From Parietaria judaica (Eukaryota; Streptophyta; Magnoliopsida; Rosales; Urticaceae), in the NCBI GenBank assembly GCA_954871525.1, contig OX940872.1, positions 10,377,180 through 10,441,179 on the forward strand: a stretch of 64,000 nt of DNA. The letters run 5' to 3'. Below are positions 11,949 through 22,825 of the stretch, piece by piece; positions within the stretch are counted from its first letter, which is position 1, and each line of letters begins with the position of its first letter. The notes below the pieces were generated by a model that did no database searches, had not been told where the DNA came from, and worked only from the letters and a program-made list of their open reading frames with translations. Position numbers and translations under genes: made by a program.

Positions 11949-14512
11949 ATGTCGTCCAAGTCAACGGATGGCACTCCCTCTCATCCCACAGAGAGCATCG
12001 CTCTAAACACTCGGGCAAAGGTCCACGCCCGCCGAAAGCAGGCCCGCATCCTGCCAGAAGCAAGCAGCCGCCAAGAGCCAGCGCTTAACGAAGAAAGACT
12101 GGCCCGAGTCGAAGAAAGTCTTTTCCGACTAACCGGGCTCATCTCCAAACACTTCGAAGGAAAACACGCCAACGAAGTAGAGGAGGAGAGCCCCAAAGAA
12201 GCCCTCGAACCCACTCAGAGAGAGGCAAACAGAGAGCGTCCCGCTCCCGCAGACTCCCAGGAGCCAGCACAATCCCAAACCACCAGACGGTCAGCATTTG
12301 ACCGACTCGGGGGGTACGAAGATGCCGCCTAATAGTACGAGGAATCAACAAAGGGAATGACGACAACAAGAGTGACTCCGGACTCACCCAGCCAGCAAAG
12401 GAGACCTCCGACACCACCTGAGCCGAACTAATCAGCAACAGCGGGGGGGGGGGGGGGGGGGGGCGAAAGAGAGAACGATCCCCCCGACCGGAGGAATCCA
12501 ACGACGACGAAAATGCAGAGGGATCCGACAACTCCCAACACTCCCGACACAAGGGGGGAGAATATGTCATCGCCGCAAAAGATACTCTGGCTGAAACACC
12601 GCCATACGACGGTCTCAGAAGCGAGCTCCAAGCACTCAAGCAAGAGATGCAAAGTCTCGCTGCGGCCCAGAGTACTGACCCCGTCGCTCGAAGCATGGCT
12701 GAGGGGAACTTGTCCCCCTTTGCTAGTCACCTGCTCGCCAAGGATCTCGACGGAGACCTGAGGTTCCCGCTGAACCTCACCTACGACGGCTCTACCGACC
12801 CTACATACCACCTGATACAGTACCAATTCAACATGCGGGTGAAGAAATGCTCGCCCGCCACGATGTGTCGGGCTTTCTATCATACATTGGCAGGACCCGC
12901 CTTCGAATGGTACCAACGCCTCCCGAAGGGATCGATTGGGTCATTCGACGAGCTCGCAGAACAATTCACCTCTCGTTTTGCCAGCTCAATCACACAGCGA
13001 AAGACGAAGTCCTACCTTTGGACTCTCAAGCAATGTAAAGACGAAACTCTACAGGCGTACCTAAAAAGATTCGTCGAAGAGTCAAACAAGGTGGCCAGCT
13101 ACACCGACGATGATGCCATCACGGCCGTAATCGACGCGATGCCACTTTGCGATTTCTCCTGCTCCCTCGTCAAATATAGACCGGCCTCCATGGCCGAGCT
13201 AATGACGAGAGTGGCGAAGGACATCGCCGTCGACGAATACTTTGGTGGCCGGAGCCAGCCCAACCCAGAAAGTCAGTACCGCAACAACCAGAAGGGTAGC
13301 AACAACGAGCCGCGGGGAAAGCAACAGTGCTCAAACCCCGGAAACAAACCTCCGCTGCACAAGAAGGCTGAAAAGTTCCGGAAAGACGCGAACTACACCC
13401 CCCTAACGGCCTCGCTCGCAATGATCTTCAGCCTACACGGAGATAAGTTCGGAAGGCCACCCCCTCTCAAGAAAAATGCCAAGAAAGATATGAGTCGGTA
13501 CTGCGAGTATCACAAGGATCACGGTCACACGACGTCGGAATGCTATCAGCTGAAAAGGCAAATCGAGCAGCAGATACAAGACGGACAACTCAAGGAGTTC
13601 GTCAAAAAGCTGGTCTCCGGAAACGGGGATTCCAGTCGCCCACGTCCCAAAGAAGATAGACGGCAACACGATGACGGTCCAGACCGGTCCCGCTCCGAGA
13701 AAGGACCAGAAAGAGATGGACCCTCGCAGTTCCACATCATCTCAACCATAATGGGCGGACCCAAAACTGGAGACTCAGTCAACCAAAGGAAACGGTACGC
13801 CCGATCCCTCGAAGAGGATCGAGACACACACCAAGTCAACATCACCCACCTCGGGGGAACATCCCACGCGCTCCCCAGCCAGGAAATCACTTTCACCGAG
13901 CAGGAGGCTCGGAGAATCTCACATCCGCATAAAGACGCTATCGTAACCGACGTCCTCATCGCCAACAGTCGAGTACGACGAGTTCTGATCGACAACGGGA
14001 GCTCGGCCGACGTCATCTTCAAAGTCGCCTTGGCCCAGATGAACCTAGGAGGACTGGTCCCCACTCCGGTGAGGACGCCCCTCTACGGATTCAACGGGCG
14101 ACCGGTCTACACCGAAGGTGCCATCACCCTGCCCACGACATTCGGCTCCGAAGACGGGGCCCTGACCACCAAAATGGTCAGGTACCTCATACTGGATCAA
14201 CCTTCCGCCTACAACGTCATCTTGGGGCGGCCTAGCCTCAACAAACTGCAAGCCATCACGTCTACCTTTCATCTGCTCGTCAAATTCCCAACTGATAACG
14301 GGATAGGAGTGATGAAAGGTAGTCAGCGGGAATCCCGAAACTGCTACGCCCAAGGGACAAAGTCCGGGAAGAACGAGCTGGTCATCAACACGGTGTACCA
14401 GCTCGAGGAAGAACTTCCCGAATTCCCAGGGAACACAGGGATGTTCGGTGAGCTAGACCCTCGAGATAACAGGCGCAAGCCCACGATGGAGCCTTCGTCA
14501 GAAGTCACGTAG
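11949..14512 (+). pseudogene. Tat gypsy gag-protease, frameshifted
   Basis: The polyprotein starts at ATG 11949 (127 codons to a stop at 12332). The reading then moves to another frame and runs open from about 12560 to 14512. Between them lies a run of 21 G (12443-12463), a likely cause or site of the shift. The capsid region (about 12700-13250) has the gag core 'AFYHTLAGPAFEWYQRLP'. A CxxHxxxGHxxxxC-type zinc knuckle (CEYHKDHGHTTSEC) is at about 13502-13543. The aspartic protease motif LIDNGSSADV is at about 13985-14015. The product would build the particle and cleave the polyprotein. The frame closes with TAG at 14510-14512, probably a mutated Gln codon because RT follows in the same frame. 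Confidence 0.85.
12443..12463 (+). repeat. G21 homopolymer inside gag
   Basis: An uninterrupted run of 21 G on the plus strand between the two gag reading frames. Such runs slip easily in replication and sequencing, so the exact length may be an assembly artefact. Confidence 0.85.
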
Positions 14513-15985
14513 ATCCCAATAGAGGAGGGCCGGCCCGAGAGAACAGTCACGATCGGAGCCCAACTTCCGGTCATGATCAAGACCAAGCTGATCGCCTTCC
14601 TCAAGGAGTTCAAAGACGTATTTGCCTGGTCGCACGCCGATATGCCCGGAATCGATCCTGAAATCGTCGTTCATTGATTAAACATCGAAATGGGAAAGAC
14701 GCCGAAGATCCAACGCAGACGCGCCTTCAACCCTGAGCGGTACCAGGCAATCAACGAGGAAGTCACCAAGCTCATCATTGCTGACTTCATCAAGGAAGTC
14801 ACATACCCCGACTGGGTATCCAACGTGGTGATGGTGAAAAAACCAAACGGAAAATGGAGAATCTGCATAGACTACTCCGATCTCAACACCGCATGTCCCA
14901 AAGACTGCTTTCCGCTCCCAAGGATCGACCAGTTGGTAGACGCCACCGCTGGGCATCAGCTCATGAGCATGATGGACGCCTACTCGGGGTACAACCAAAT
15001 CAGGATGCACGATCCCGATCATATTCACACAACGTTCGTAACCGACCGTGGTCTCTATTGTTACAAGGTCATGCCCTTTGGGCTCAAGATGTTCGCACCA
15101 CTGATCGGAAAAACCATGGAAGTTTACGTAGACGACATGATCGTGAAAAGCCTTCGAGAAGACGACCACGTCGACGATCTACGGAAAACATTCCTGCTGC
15201 TAAGAAAGTATCAGATGAAGTTAAATCTCGACAAGTGTGCTTTCGGAGTCAAATCCGGAAAATTCTTGGGATACATCGTCAACCGAAGGGGAATCGAAGC
15301 TAACCCCGAGAAAATTAAAGCCCTTCTCGAAATGAGAAGCCCCCAACAGATCAAAGAGGTGCAAAGCCTGAACGGTAGGATCAACGCTAGGAAGGTTCGT
15401 CTCAAAAGCCACAGACCGCTGCCAGTCGTTCTTTCAAGCCTTAAAAGGCGGGAAGAACTTTGTCTGGGACGAAAAATGCGAGGCAGCCTTCCAAGGGCTA
15501 AAAAACTACCTCGGGTCACCACCCTTGCTGTCAAAACCGAAGGAGGAGGAGCCGCTCTACCTCTACCTCTCGGTCTCGACTCGAGCGATGAGCGCCGTAC
15601 TGGTCCGGGAAGAAGACAAAAGGCAACTGCCGATCTACTACATCAGCAAGGCTCTTCTAGACGCTGTAACGCGTTACACGCAAATTGAAAAGTTGGCACT
15701 GGCTCTAGTCACCGCTGCGAAGAAACTCCGCCCATAATCCAGGCTCGCCAAATAGTCGTGAGGACCAAACACCCGATCCGGAAGGCGCTACTCAAAGGCA
15801 CTTCGTCACGCATGGCTATCTGGTCGCATGAATTGGGAGAATACGGCGTCGAGTACCAGCCTAGGGTCGCCATCAAAGGCCAAGTTGTGGCCAACTTCAT
15901 AGCTGAGTTCACCTACGACACCGAGGTTGAAATCGAGAAAGAAATCGACGCGCCACCCAAGACTCCAAAAAGGAAAGGCCAACTT
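14513..15985 (+). pseudogene. Tat gypsy reverse transcriptase and RNase H, broken
   Basis: Continues the gag frame. There is an in-frame TGA at 14675-14677 (CGA-to-TGA type) just before the RT. RT motifs: 'WVSNVVMVKKPNGKWRICID', 'AYSGYNQI' and YVDDM (about 15125). At about 15088 the text jumps from PFGLK straight to MFAPLIGKTM, lacking roughly 12 residues (the NAGATYQR block) in frame, so RT motif B is deleted. The frame shifts near 15380-15525 and again near 15735. RNase H motifs 'YYISKALLDAVTRYTQIEKL' follow at about 15635-15700. It would copy the element RNA and remove the RNA strand; this copy cannot. Confidence 0.85.
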
Positions 15986-16444
15986 GAAGGCCCGATCTGG
16001 TGTCTGCACGTCGACGGCGCCGCGAACATGCACGGTTCAGGGGCCTGAATAGTACTCACCAACCCCGATGGCGAAAAGCTCCGCTACGCCATACGCTTCA
16101 GATTCAAAACTTCAAACAACGAAACTGAATACGAAGCGTTGCTAGCCAGACTACGAATCGCACACAAACTCTCAGTGGAAAACCTGCGAATCCACTGCGA
16201 CTCCCAGCTGATCGTAAAGCAAGTGGAAGGCGAATACCAAGCAAAAGAAGCTCACATGGCGGCATACCTAGCAGAAACAAAGCGACTCCTAGAACCGCTA
16301 TCCTGGTACGAGATCACGCAGATCCCTCGTGACCGGAATTCGGAAGCCGACGCGCTGGCCAGAGCCGCCTCTGGAGCAGACAGCGAGGAATTAGGAAAAG
16401 TCCCGATCGAAGCCCTCAGCGAGCCTTCAATAAAAAAAGCATGA
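15986..16444 (+). pseudogene. Second (archaeal-type) RNase H domain of the Tat element
   Basis: Reads 'CLHVDGAANMHGSGA' (catalytic Asp), a stop at 16046-16048, then 'NNETEYEALLARLRIA' (catalytic Glu), 'RIHCDSQLIVKQVEGEY' (Asp) and 'DRNSEADALARAA' (Asp). This is the order of an RNase HI fold of the type acquired by Tat elements in addition to the gypsy RNase H. All four acidic positions are visible; the single stop breaks it. The frame ends at 16444. Confidence 0.85.
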
Positions 16445-16472
16445 AGCTCCCAATACCTCCGCCAAAGGCGGG

Positions 16473-17828
16473 ATGACACCAGGGATCGGAGAAGGCTCAA
16501 CCCCGGCCCGCGACGAAGGAATCCTCTCCTTGTCCGGCACACCCGGCGAGAGCTGGATCACCCCGATGATAGAATACCTGAGATACAGTACCCTTCCGTC
16601 TGGTCGCAAAGAAGCCAGACAGCTCAAGTTTCGTGCAACCAGATATGTGTTGCACGAAGGAGAACTCTACAAGCGAGGTTTCATGCAACATCTCCTGAAA
16701 TGCCTCGACGAAAAAGATGCCGATCTGGTCCTCCTCGAGATCCACGAAGGAATTTGTGGGAATCACTATACAGGGCGATCTCTAGCGTTGAAAGCCCTAA
16801 AGCAGGGATACTTCTGGCCAACTCTCAAAAAAGACGCCGCCGAAATGGCACGCAGGTGCGAAAAATGTCAGCGGTTCGCACATATCCCGCGGCAGCCGGC
16901 GGTTCCGCTCTGTCTGGTAATGGTCGCTCGCCCTTTTGCAAAGTGGGGCATCGACCTAATCGGGAAACTCCCAAAGGCACCAGGAGGAGTGGAGTACGCT
17001 ATAGTCGCCATCGACTACTTCACCAAATGGGTCGAAGCAGAGCCCATGGCAAAGATCACACAGACAAATAAGAAAAATTTCATCTGGCGTAACATAGTCT
17101 GTCGACACGGTATACCCGAATCGATCATCACCGACAATGCCAAGCAGTTCAACAACCTGGACCTCTGATCGTTCTACCAGGACTTCGGAATAAGAAACAC
17201 TTATTCCTCCCCAGTCTACCCGCAAGCCAACGGCCAAGTGGAGTCCGTCAACAAGGACATCAAAGCAATTCTGAAAAAGAAGCTCGACGACAAGAAGGGA
17301 AGGTGGGCCGAAGAGTTACCTGCAGTACTCTGGGCATACCGCACCACCGCCAGAAACACAACGGGCGAAACACCATTCGCCCTAACGTACGGCGTCGAGG
17401 CGGTCATCCCTGCAGAAATCACAGTTCCATCACCCCGGATCGAACCCTACGACCCGGAACCGAACTCCGAATCCCTGAGGGTCGAACTTGACCTCCTCGA
17501 AGAAAGAAGGATCGAAGCCTACTCCCTCCTAGCGGCCCAGAAGCGAATTGTGGAGCGATACTACGATTCCAAGGTCAAAGCAAGGCGCTTTCTCGAAGGC
17601 AGTCTGGTCATGAGAAAGGTGGGGCAGAACAGGCAGGTCCAAGGGACTGGCGTCCTGGGACCAACCTGGGAAGGCCCCTACCGCATCACCAAGGTCATAC
17701 GAGACGGAACCTATCGGCTGGAAGAGATGGGGGGTAAAGAAATTCCCCGTCCCTGGAACGTCGAGCACCTGAAGCAATACTTTCAAAAAGTGACGCACGA
17801 CAAGGACGGGCCACACACCCGGAGCTAG
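16473..17828 (+). pseudogene. Tat gypsy integrase with one nonsense codon
   Basis: The frame is open except for TGA at 17166-17168. The zinc-binding HHCC part spans about 16740-16870 ('HEGICGNHYTGRSL', 'CEKCQ'). The catalytic core shows Asp in 'WGIDLIGKLP' (about 16950), Asp in 'SIITDNAKQF' (about 17130) and Glu in 'QANGQVESVNKDI' (about 17240). The C-terminal part 'LGPTWEGPYRI' and 'PRPWNVEHLKQYF' is usual for non-chromodomain plant gypsy integrases. The TGA sits where an Arg codon is expected, consistent with CGA to TGA. The product would insert element DNA into the chromosome. Confidence 0.85.
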
Positions 17829-18520
17829 GCATGAAGAATAACGCGAAGCCAATCAAATCAAAGCAACGACTTAAAATCCGACACTCTAAGGAAAAATATT
17901 TCCTAGAATGTTCCAATCCAGGTTGAAGCTAAGAAAAAACAAAAACAAAGGCACCCGCACAGGCGAAAAGCTCGCAGAGAGATGCCCAAAACCGAAACGT
18001 CGTCGCCACAAGCACTCTAGCCGGTCCGGGAATAGCCCCGATAAACCGACCTATGTAAAAAAAGGCACCACAAGAAGTGCCAGTTAATAGAATTCTCTTT
18101 TTTTATTATCGCCTTTTGTCTCTACTTGTATAGTTTTTTCCTAACCCTAACAGATTACTCAAAAACTGGGGGGTTACTAGAATAGGCAGAGACGGAAAAA
18201 AAAAAAAAAACCGAAAAAGTAAGCCGCTCAAAGCGCAAAAATCGGTAAAAAGACCAAGCAGCGCCACTTGGCATAAAAGACCTAGTAGGATTCGGGCCTC
18301 GACCCCGCCTACTCTGGCACAAAAAGACTTGGAAGGCCCGGACCTCGATCCCGCCGATCCAAGCACCAACTCCGAGACAGTAAGCCGCTCATAAGCGCCG
18401 ACTTCGGAAAAGCACCAGGGGCGCAAAACCTGGCACTTAAAGCCCAAGGCCATAAGTCGTTTATAAACACGGACTTTGGCAGAAGACCGGAACCTCGTTT
18501 CGTAATCCAAAAGTCCGAAA
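17829..18520 (+). other. Non-coding start of the gypsy 3' region
   Basis: Follows the integrase stop. It contains an A-run of about 16 at 18189-18205, a polypurine-like AACTGGGGGG near 18160, and from about 18280 degenerate units of the tandem repeat that becomes regular at 18521. No protein recognised. Confidence 0.5.
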
Positions 18521-19006
18521 CCATAAGCCGCCCTCCCAGGCGCCGACCTCGGCACCCGAAACAGTAAGCCGCCTCGAAAGCGCTGACCTCGGGAAGCCAA
18601 ACGCCTCACAAGCATCCTCCCGGCACAAAGTCCTAGCACGGCTCGGACCTCGATCCCGCCTGCTCAGGCCCTAAGTCCAAAACCATAAGCCGCCCTCCCA
18701 GGCGCCGACCTCGGCACCCGAAACAGTAAGCCGCCTCGAAAGCGCTGACCTCGGGAAGCCAAACGCCTCACAGGCGTCCTCCCGGCACGAAGCCCTAGCA
18801 CGGCCCGGACCTCAATCCCGCCTGCTCAGGCCCTAAGTCCGGAACCATAAGCCGCCCTCCCAGGCGCCAACCTCGGCGCCCGAGACAGTACGCCGCCCCG
18901 AAAGCGCCGACCTCGGAAAAAGCCAAACGCCTCACAAGCGTCCTCCCGGCAGAAAGTCCTAGCACGGCACGGGCCTCAATCCCACCTGCCTAGGCACCAA
19001 GTCCGG
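18521..19006 (+). repeat. 162-bp tandem repeat in gypsy 3' region
   Basis: CCATAAGCCGCCCTCCCAGG starts at 18521 and 18683, with the matching start at 18845, a 162-bp period and three clear units. Each holds CGCCGACCTCGG, AACAGTAAGCCGCC, CCAAACGCCTCAC and TCCTCCCGGC blocks. More diverged partial units precede it from about 18280. It is GC-rich and lies downstream of the antisense gene's stop codon. Confidence 0.85.
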
Positions 19007-19476
19007 AACTGCAGTACCCGGTCCGGATCGCGAGACCAGAGACGTGACTCCGGCACAGAATCTGAGAGCAGGAAAGGGAACCCTAAAACACCCGACGCAA
19101 AACTTGGGGGGTAAAAACCCGCCCACAGCGCAAAACGCACCCACCGGTGAGAAGGCTCGTAGTCTGGCCGAACTACCTGGGAGAACAAACACCTGCAATA
19201 AGTGAAAGAGAGGGTAAAACCGAGAAAAGTACGGAAACCCTTAAATACGCTACAAAAGCCGGGACGCTGGGACCAGCGCGCAGAAGATATCATATATATA
19301 TATAAGCCGTTATATCTCCAAGGGAGACCAGAGTTGTTAGATATTTACAATCAGTGCCCAGCAGGGCACGTACAAAAATCCGCCACAGACGGAGGGATCT
19401 GCGATCTCATATAAAAATGGGAGATACAATAAACGCCGACGGGCTACAAAAATAAAAAAAGCTACTGAGGCTTCAG

Positions 19477-21337
19477 TCAATCTGCCGGATCGTCCCCATT
19501 CCCGGACTGCTCACCGCCATCGTGCTCCAGAGGAACGTGAGCGCCGAAGCCCTCTGGTGGCTGCGGATCACCAGCGACAGCACTGCCGGCAGCCGTCCCA
19601 AAATCATCCTGGAAGCCCCCCGGAACGACAAAATCCGGGGCGGCAACGGGAAACTCAAAGTCCATCATCGGATCTGGACCAGGGATGGCGGCGATATACG
19701 GTGCAAGCAGCGCCGATATGGCCGAAGGTAGAGCAAACCGCTCAGTCAAGAAGGCAACAAAAAACGGAACTCCGATGTTTTCCATCACCAAAACGATAAA
19801 GAGCGAGGAGAAGCCGTCCCAGAAATGGGTCTCGCCCGCCTGAGCCGCACCGCTCCGGATATTTTCAACCTCCGCCTCAAGCGCCTCGAGCTGGGCCCGC
19901 GATGTCATCAAGGCCGCAGAAACCTGATGATACTCAGCTGACCCTCGAGTCATCTGATGCACCAGCCTCTCCCGGCTCTCCTGGGCCTCCCGCAGGAGGC
20001 GAAGAGCCACGGACATGCCCTGCTGGGCAGTCTCGGTCCGAACCCGATATTCTTGATTCTCCTGTTCTACCGCGGCAAGCCGCCGCCGCAGAGACGCGAC
20101 CTCCTGTGTGAGGAGGCCCTCGACGCGCAGATCACAGACGGGACCAGCGACCTCATGAGCGTCGGCACCAAAAACCGAAGGAATCTACGAACAGTCAGAG
20201 ACACAGTTACAAGAGAACACACCCGAAAAGGAGAAAAACACACAGCATAAACAGACGTACCGGAGGTGGGACCGACCCCGTTGACAGAAGCTCCGCCATC
20301 GGCGGAGCATGCTCGAAGACGGACGGCTTGTAAAGAATCCGGGGCGCACCGTCTGAATCCGCCCCGGCCCGAGATGGGGATCCGAAACCACGATAAGGGG
20401 AGGCCCTCCGAGCATATCTGCGCAGAGCTCGACGCTCCGCCCCGCCAGACGAAACGAGTGTGACACGAAGGCCACGACCCCTAGAAGGAGCAGCCAAGGA
20501 CGGCCCGGCTCCGCTAGAGGCTCCCCTGCTACCTCGCTTACCTGCAAAAAAGGAACAAACGTGTCAGTTGTCAAATCAAGCAAATATGGCGGAATTATTA
20601 TTCGAATACAAGAAAACGAGTAAAAGACCATTCAATGTCTGGGACCCCGCCAAGGAATCCCAGCACAGTTCGAGGAGGTAGTGGGTTGGGAGCCATCCCG
20701 ATCGAACCCACGCCGACCGCTCCAGATAGGGAGCAAAATTCCCGGGAGAAACGAACTTTGCCATAAAAAGGCTGCCAAAGTCATAACTCCAGGAGGTCTG
20801 GCGAGTACGCGCCGAAGGAGAAGCCAGGCGTTGGGGCACTGAACCCAGTAAGGGGTCCGAGCCTCGTAGAAAGCCTGAAACCCGGCGACCTTGGTCCGAA
20901 TCAAGGTCACACCAATTCTCGAATCCCCGTGTTCCCCAATGGAGCCAGAACATGAAGAACTGATCGACGGTCAGCTCCTGACCACGCTCTTCTCGCCACA
21001 TCGAGTAACAGCCAGCGAGGAACCGGCAGGCCCCCGGGCTTAACTGAATCGGGTGCAGGCCGGCGAAGGTCAAAAGCCACTATAACAGGGGAGGGACCGA
21101 AAGGGTAAAGCCCTAACGAATACTCTCCATGGGAACTGCCACCATCCTATCAGGAGGCCGACTAGGCACCGAGCCCTCCGCCGCAGCATGAACCCCGGCT
21201 ACTGGAGCCAACCCTTCATCTCGAAAAAGGGTCTCCAGATCGCAAGGAGTGACGTCGCTCGGGACATTAACGTCCAACCCTTCATCTAGTGAGGGCCTGA
21301 AGTCCAGCTCCAGGCGACGCCCCATCATGACGATCAA
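19477..21337 (-). pseudogene. Antisense accessory gene of the Tat element (putative gypsy-type transposon protein), apparently spliced
   Basis: Minus-strand reading gives three compatible exons. Exon 1 is 21337-20629, exon 2 is 20541-20261, exon 3 is 20184-19477. The introns are 20628-20542 (weak donor GTCTTT, acceptor TTTTTTGCAG) and 20260-20185 (GTACGT...TTCGTAG); both keep the reading frame. Exon 1 resembles the plant 'putative gypsy type transposon' domain ('GLHPIQLSPGACRFLAGC', 'ELTVDQFFMFW'). Exon 2 is Arg/Ser-rich, possibly a nuclear-localisation region. Exon 3 begins with a coiled coil ('LRRRLAAVEQENQEYRVR') and ends in an acidic tail. Two stops interrupt exon 1 (about 21113 and 21080), so this copy is broken. 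Family and exon borders are inferred; the molecular function is unknown. Confidence 0.6.
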
Positions 21338-21929
21338 AAATCGGGCATGACCCGCCTGCTATAACGGCTCTATGGCGCGGTCCTCCCGCGTCAACGGCCA
21401 CAGATCGGGTACCTGCAATAACCAAAGGAGAACTTATATCTACAACGGGGGGTCTCCGACCCGACCTGATAACAGTAAGCGGATCCCGAACAGGGATCTT
21501 GCCAGACGAGTCTCCCAAAACCCCGCTGGGAGACGGAGACAGAGCCCGGATAATGGCAGCCGCAGAAGCCGCCAACGGGTGACTGCCAGACCTAGAACCC
21601 GAGAAAGGAGATCCTCGGGGAGCAGTCGAGGCGGGATTCCCGGCCCTCGACCTCGGACCAAAAACTAAACCGCGGACCCCACCCAGATGGGACAGGAAGA
21701 ATGTCGACGCGCGCCTAAGGACGTGGGGGCCCACGAGGACCCGGCCCAGTAGAGCCCGGGCCCACCGGGGAACCCCGAGGCCCGACCGGCCCCTCACGCG
21801 GAACCGGAGCACCCAGGCCACGCACGGCCTCCCCGGAGGCCGGGCCCACCGCGGACGAGACCGCCCGGGTCCCCCGGACCTCGAGGGACCCACCCCCACC
21901 TACGGCGGGTCCCGCCGTGGGACGCACAG

Positions 21930-22400
21930 CCCGGTCGGTGGAAACCAACGCCCTCGAAGGAAACCGGCCCAGCCCGGCACCTCAGGCGACGACAGCCGGC
22001 GGCGTCCCCACAGACGGGGCCGCCTGGGTTCCTCGGACTTCGGGGGACCCACCACCAGCAACGGGAGGCCACCCCTCGCCGTCGGGGGTGAGCTCGGCCT
22101 CGCAGAGCCCACGCGAGGAGCCTGACCCCAGTCGGGCTCCTCCGGCCACCACGGCCAGCGGCAACCCCACAGACGGGGTCGCCTGGGTACCCCGACCGTC
22201 GGGGAACCCACCGCCGGCAGCATGGAGCCGCCCCTTGCCGTCGCGAGCGAGCTCGGACTCGCGAAACCCGCGCGAGGGGCCCGACTTTGACCGGTCTCCT
22301 CCGGTCACGCCATCGCGCACCATGCCCATTGTTGAGCTCGCCGCGACCTCCTGGACCTCCTGGGGACCTCCTCCGGCGACAACGAGCTGCGGCGCGACGC
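21930..22400 (-). repeat. 159-bp tandem repeat (53 codons) upstream of the antisense accessory frame
   Basis: CCCCACAGACGGGG and its flanks recur 159 bp apart (about 22003 and 22162), with a third, more diverged copy to about 22400. 159 is a multiple of three, and a minus-strand frame (22530-21982) stays open through it. The repeated peptide is rich in Gly/Ala/Pro/Ser (e.g. 'GEGWPPVAGGGSPEVRGTQA'). It is very GC-rich, so open frames on several strands are expected by chance and coding is not proven. Confidence 0.6.
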
Positions 22401-22749
22401 CTAGGGCTGGCCCGACCTCGCCAACCCGCGCACAGGCGAGCCCGCGCTCCTCCAAGCCTCCACGCACCGCCCTCCTCCTCCGATGACCGCGCCGGACCTC
22501 GCTGACCCCGATAGTGGTCCTCTCCAGCAATGGCGGTGGCTGGCTGGACGGCAGGAGCTCCGGCTCGCTGGTTCTTCATCGGCTCCAGAGAGAGTTCGAG
22601 CTCGGTTTTTTACGAACCGACTCGACTTCCACGCGATTTTCACAAAAATTGATCCGAAGATCGTAACACGAAAACCGAGCTATGCTAAACTACGTTGAAA
22701 ATACTACGCAAAAAGACTGACGGAATAAAAAGTTACGGAGGCTCAAAAA

Positions 22750-22825
22750 ACTTACTTCGAAGTAATTTCGTGAGCCGCGTCCATCTCAAAACTGTGAAAA
22801 TGAGAGGGCCCACCTCGAATTTATA
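22750..22825 (-). promoter_or_regulatory. Putative promoter and first splice donor of the antisense gene
   Basis: On the minus strand TATAAATT (22825-22818) is followed by a short leader, an ATG (about 22784) in GAGATGGACGCGG, and a strong donor-like GAA|GTAAGTTTT at 22756/22755. A further start-like ATGAAGAACCAGCGAG is at about 22579. This fits a separate antisense transcript starting in the 3' region, but no transcript evidence is available. Confidence 0.4.

Noticed and set aside
12139..12916. Minus-strand open frames of 160-185 codons opposite the gypsy gag
   Set aside because: They are shadows of a GC-rich coding strand and the G-run. Their translations are low-complexity (poly-Pro from the G-run) and lack motifs.
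18106..18639. A 177-codon minus-strand frame in the gypsy 3' region
   Set aside because: It runs through tandem-repeat and poly-A sequence (poly-Phe stretch) with no conserved motif; considered chance.
19957..20463. Plus-strand frames in the gypsy 3' region
   Set aside because: They lie opposite the coherent spliced antisense reading and cross its intron borders.
21794..22579. A 261-codon Arg/Gly/Pro-rich minus-strand frame as a separate gene
   Set aside because: GC content is so high that several frames on both strands are open. Apart from its possible link to the antisense gene there is no domain or codon signal. I kept only the repeat and promoter observations.
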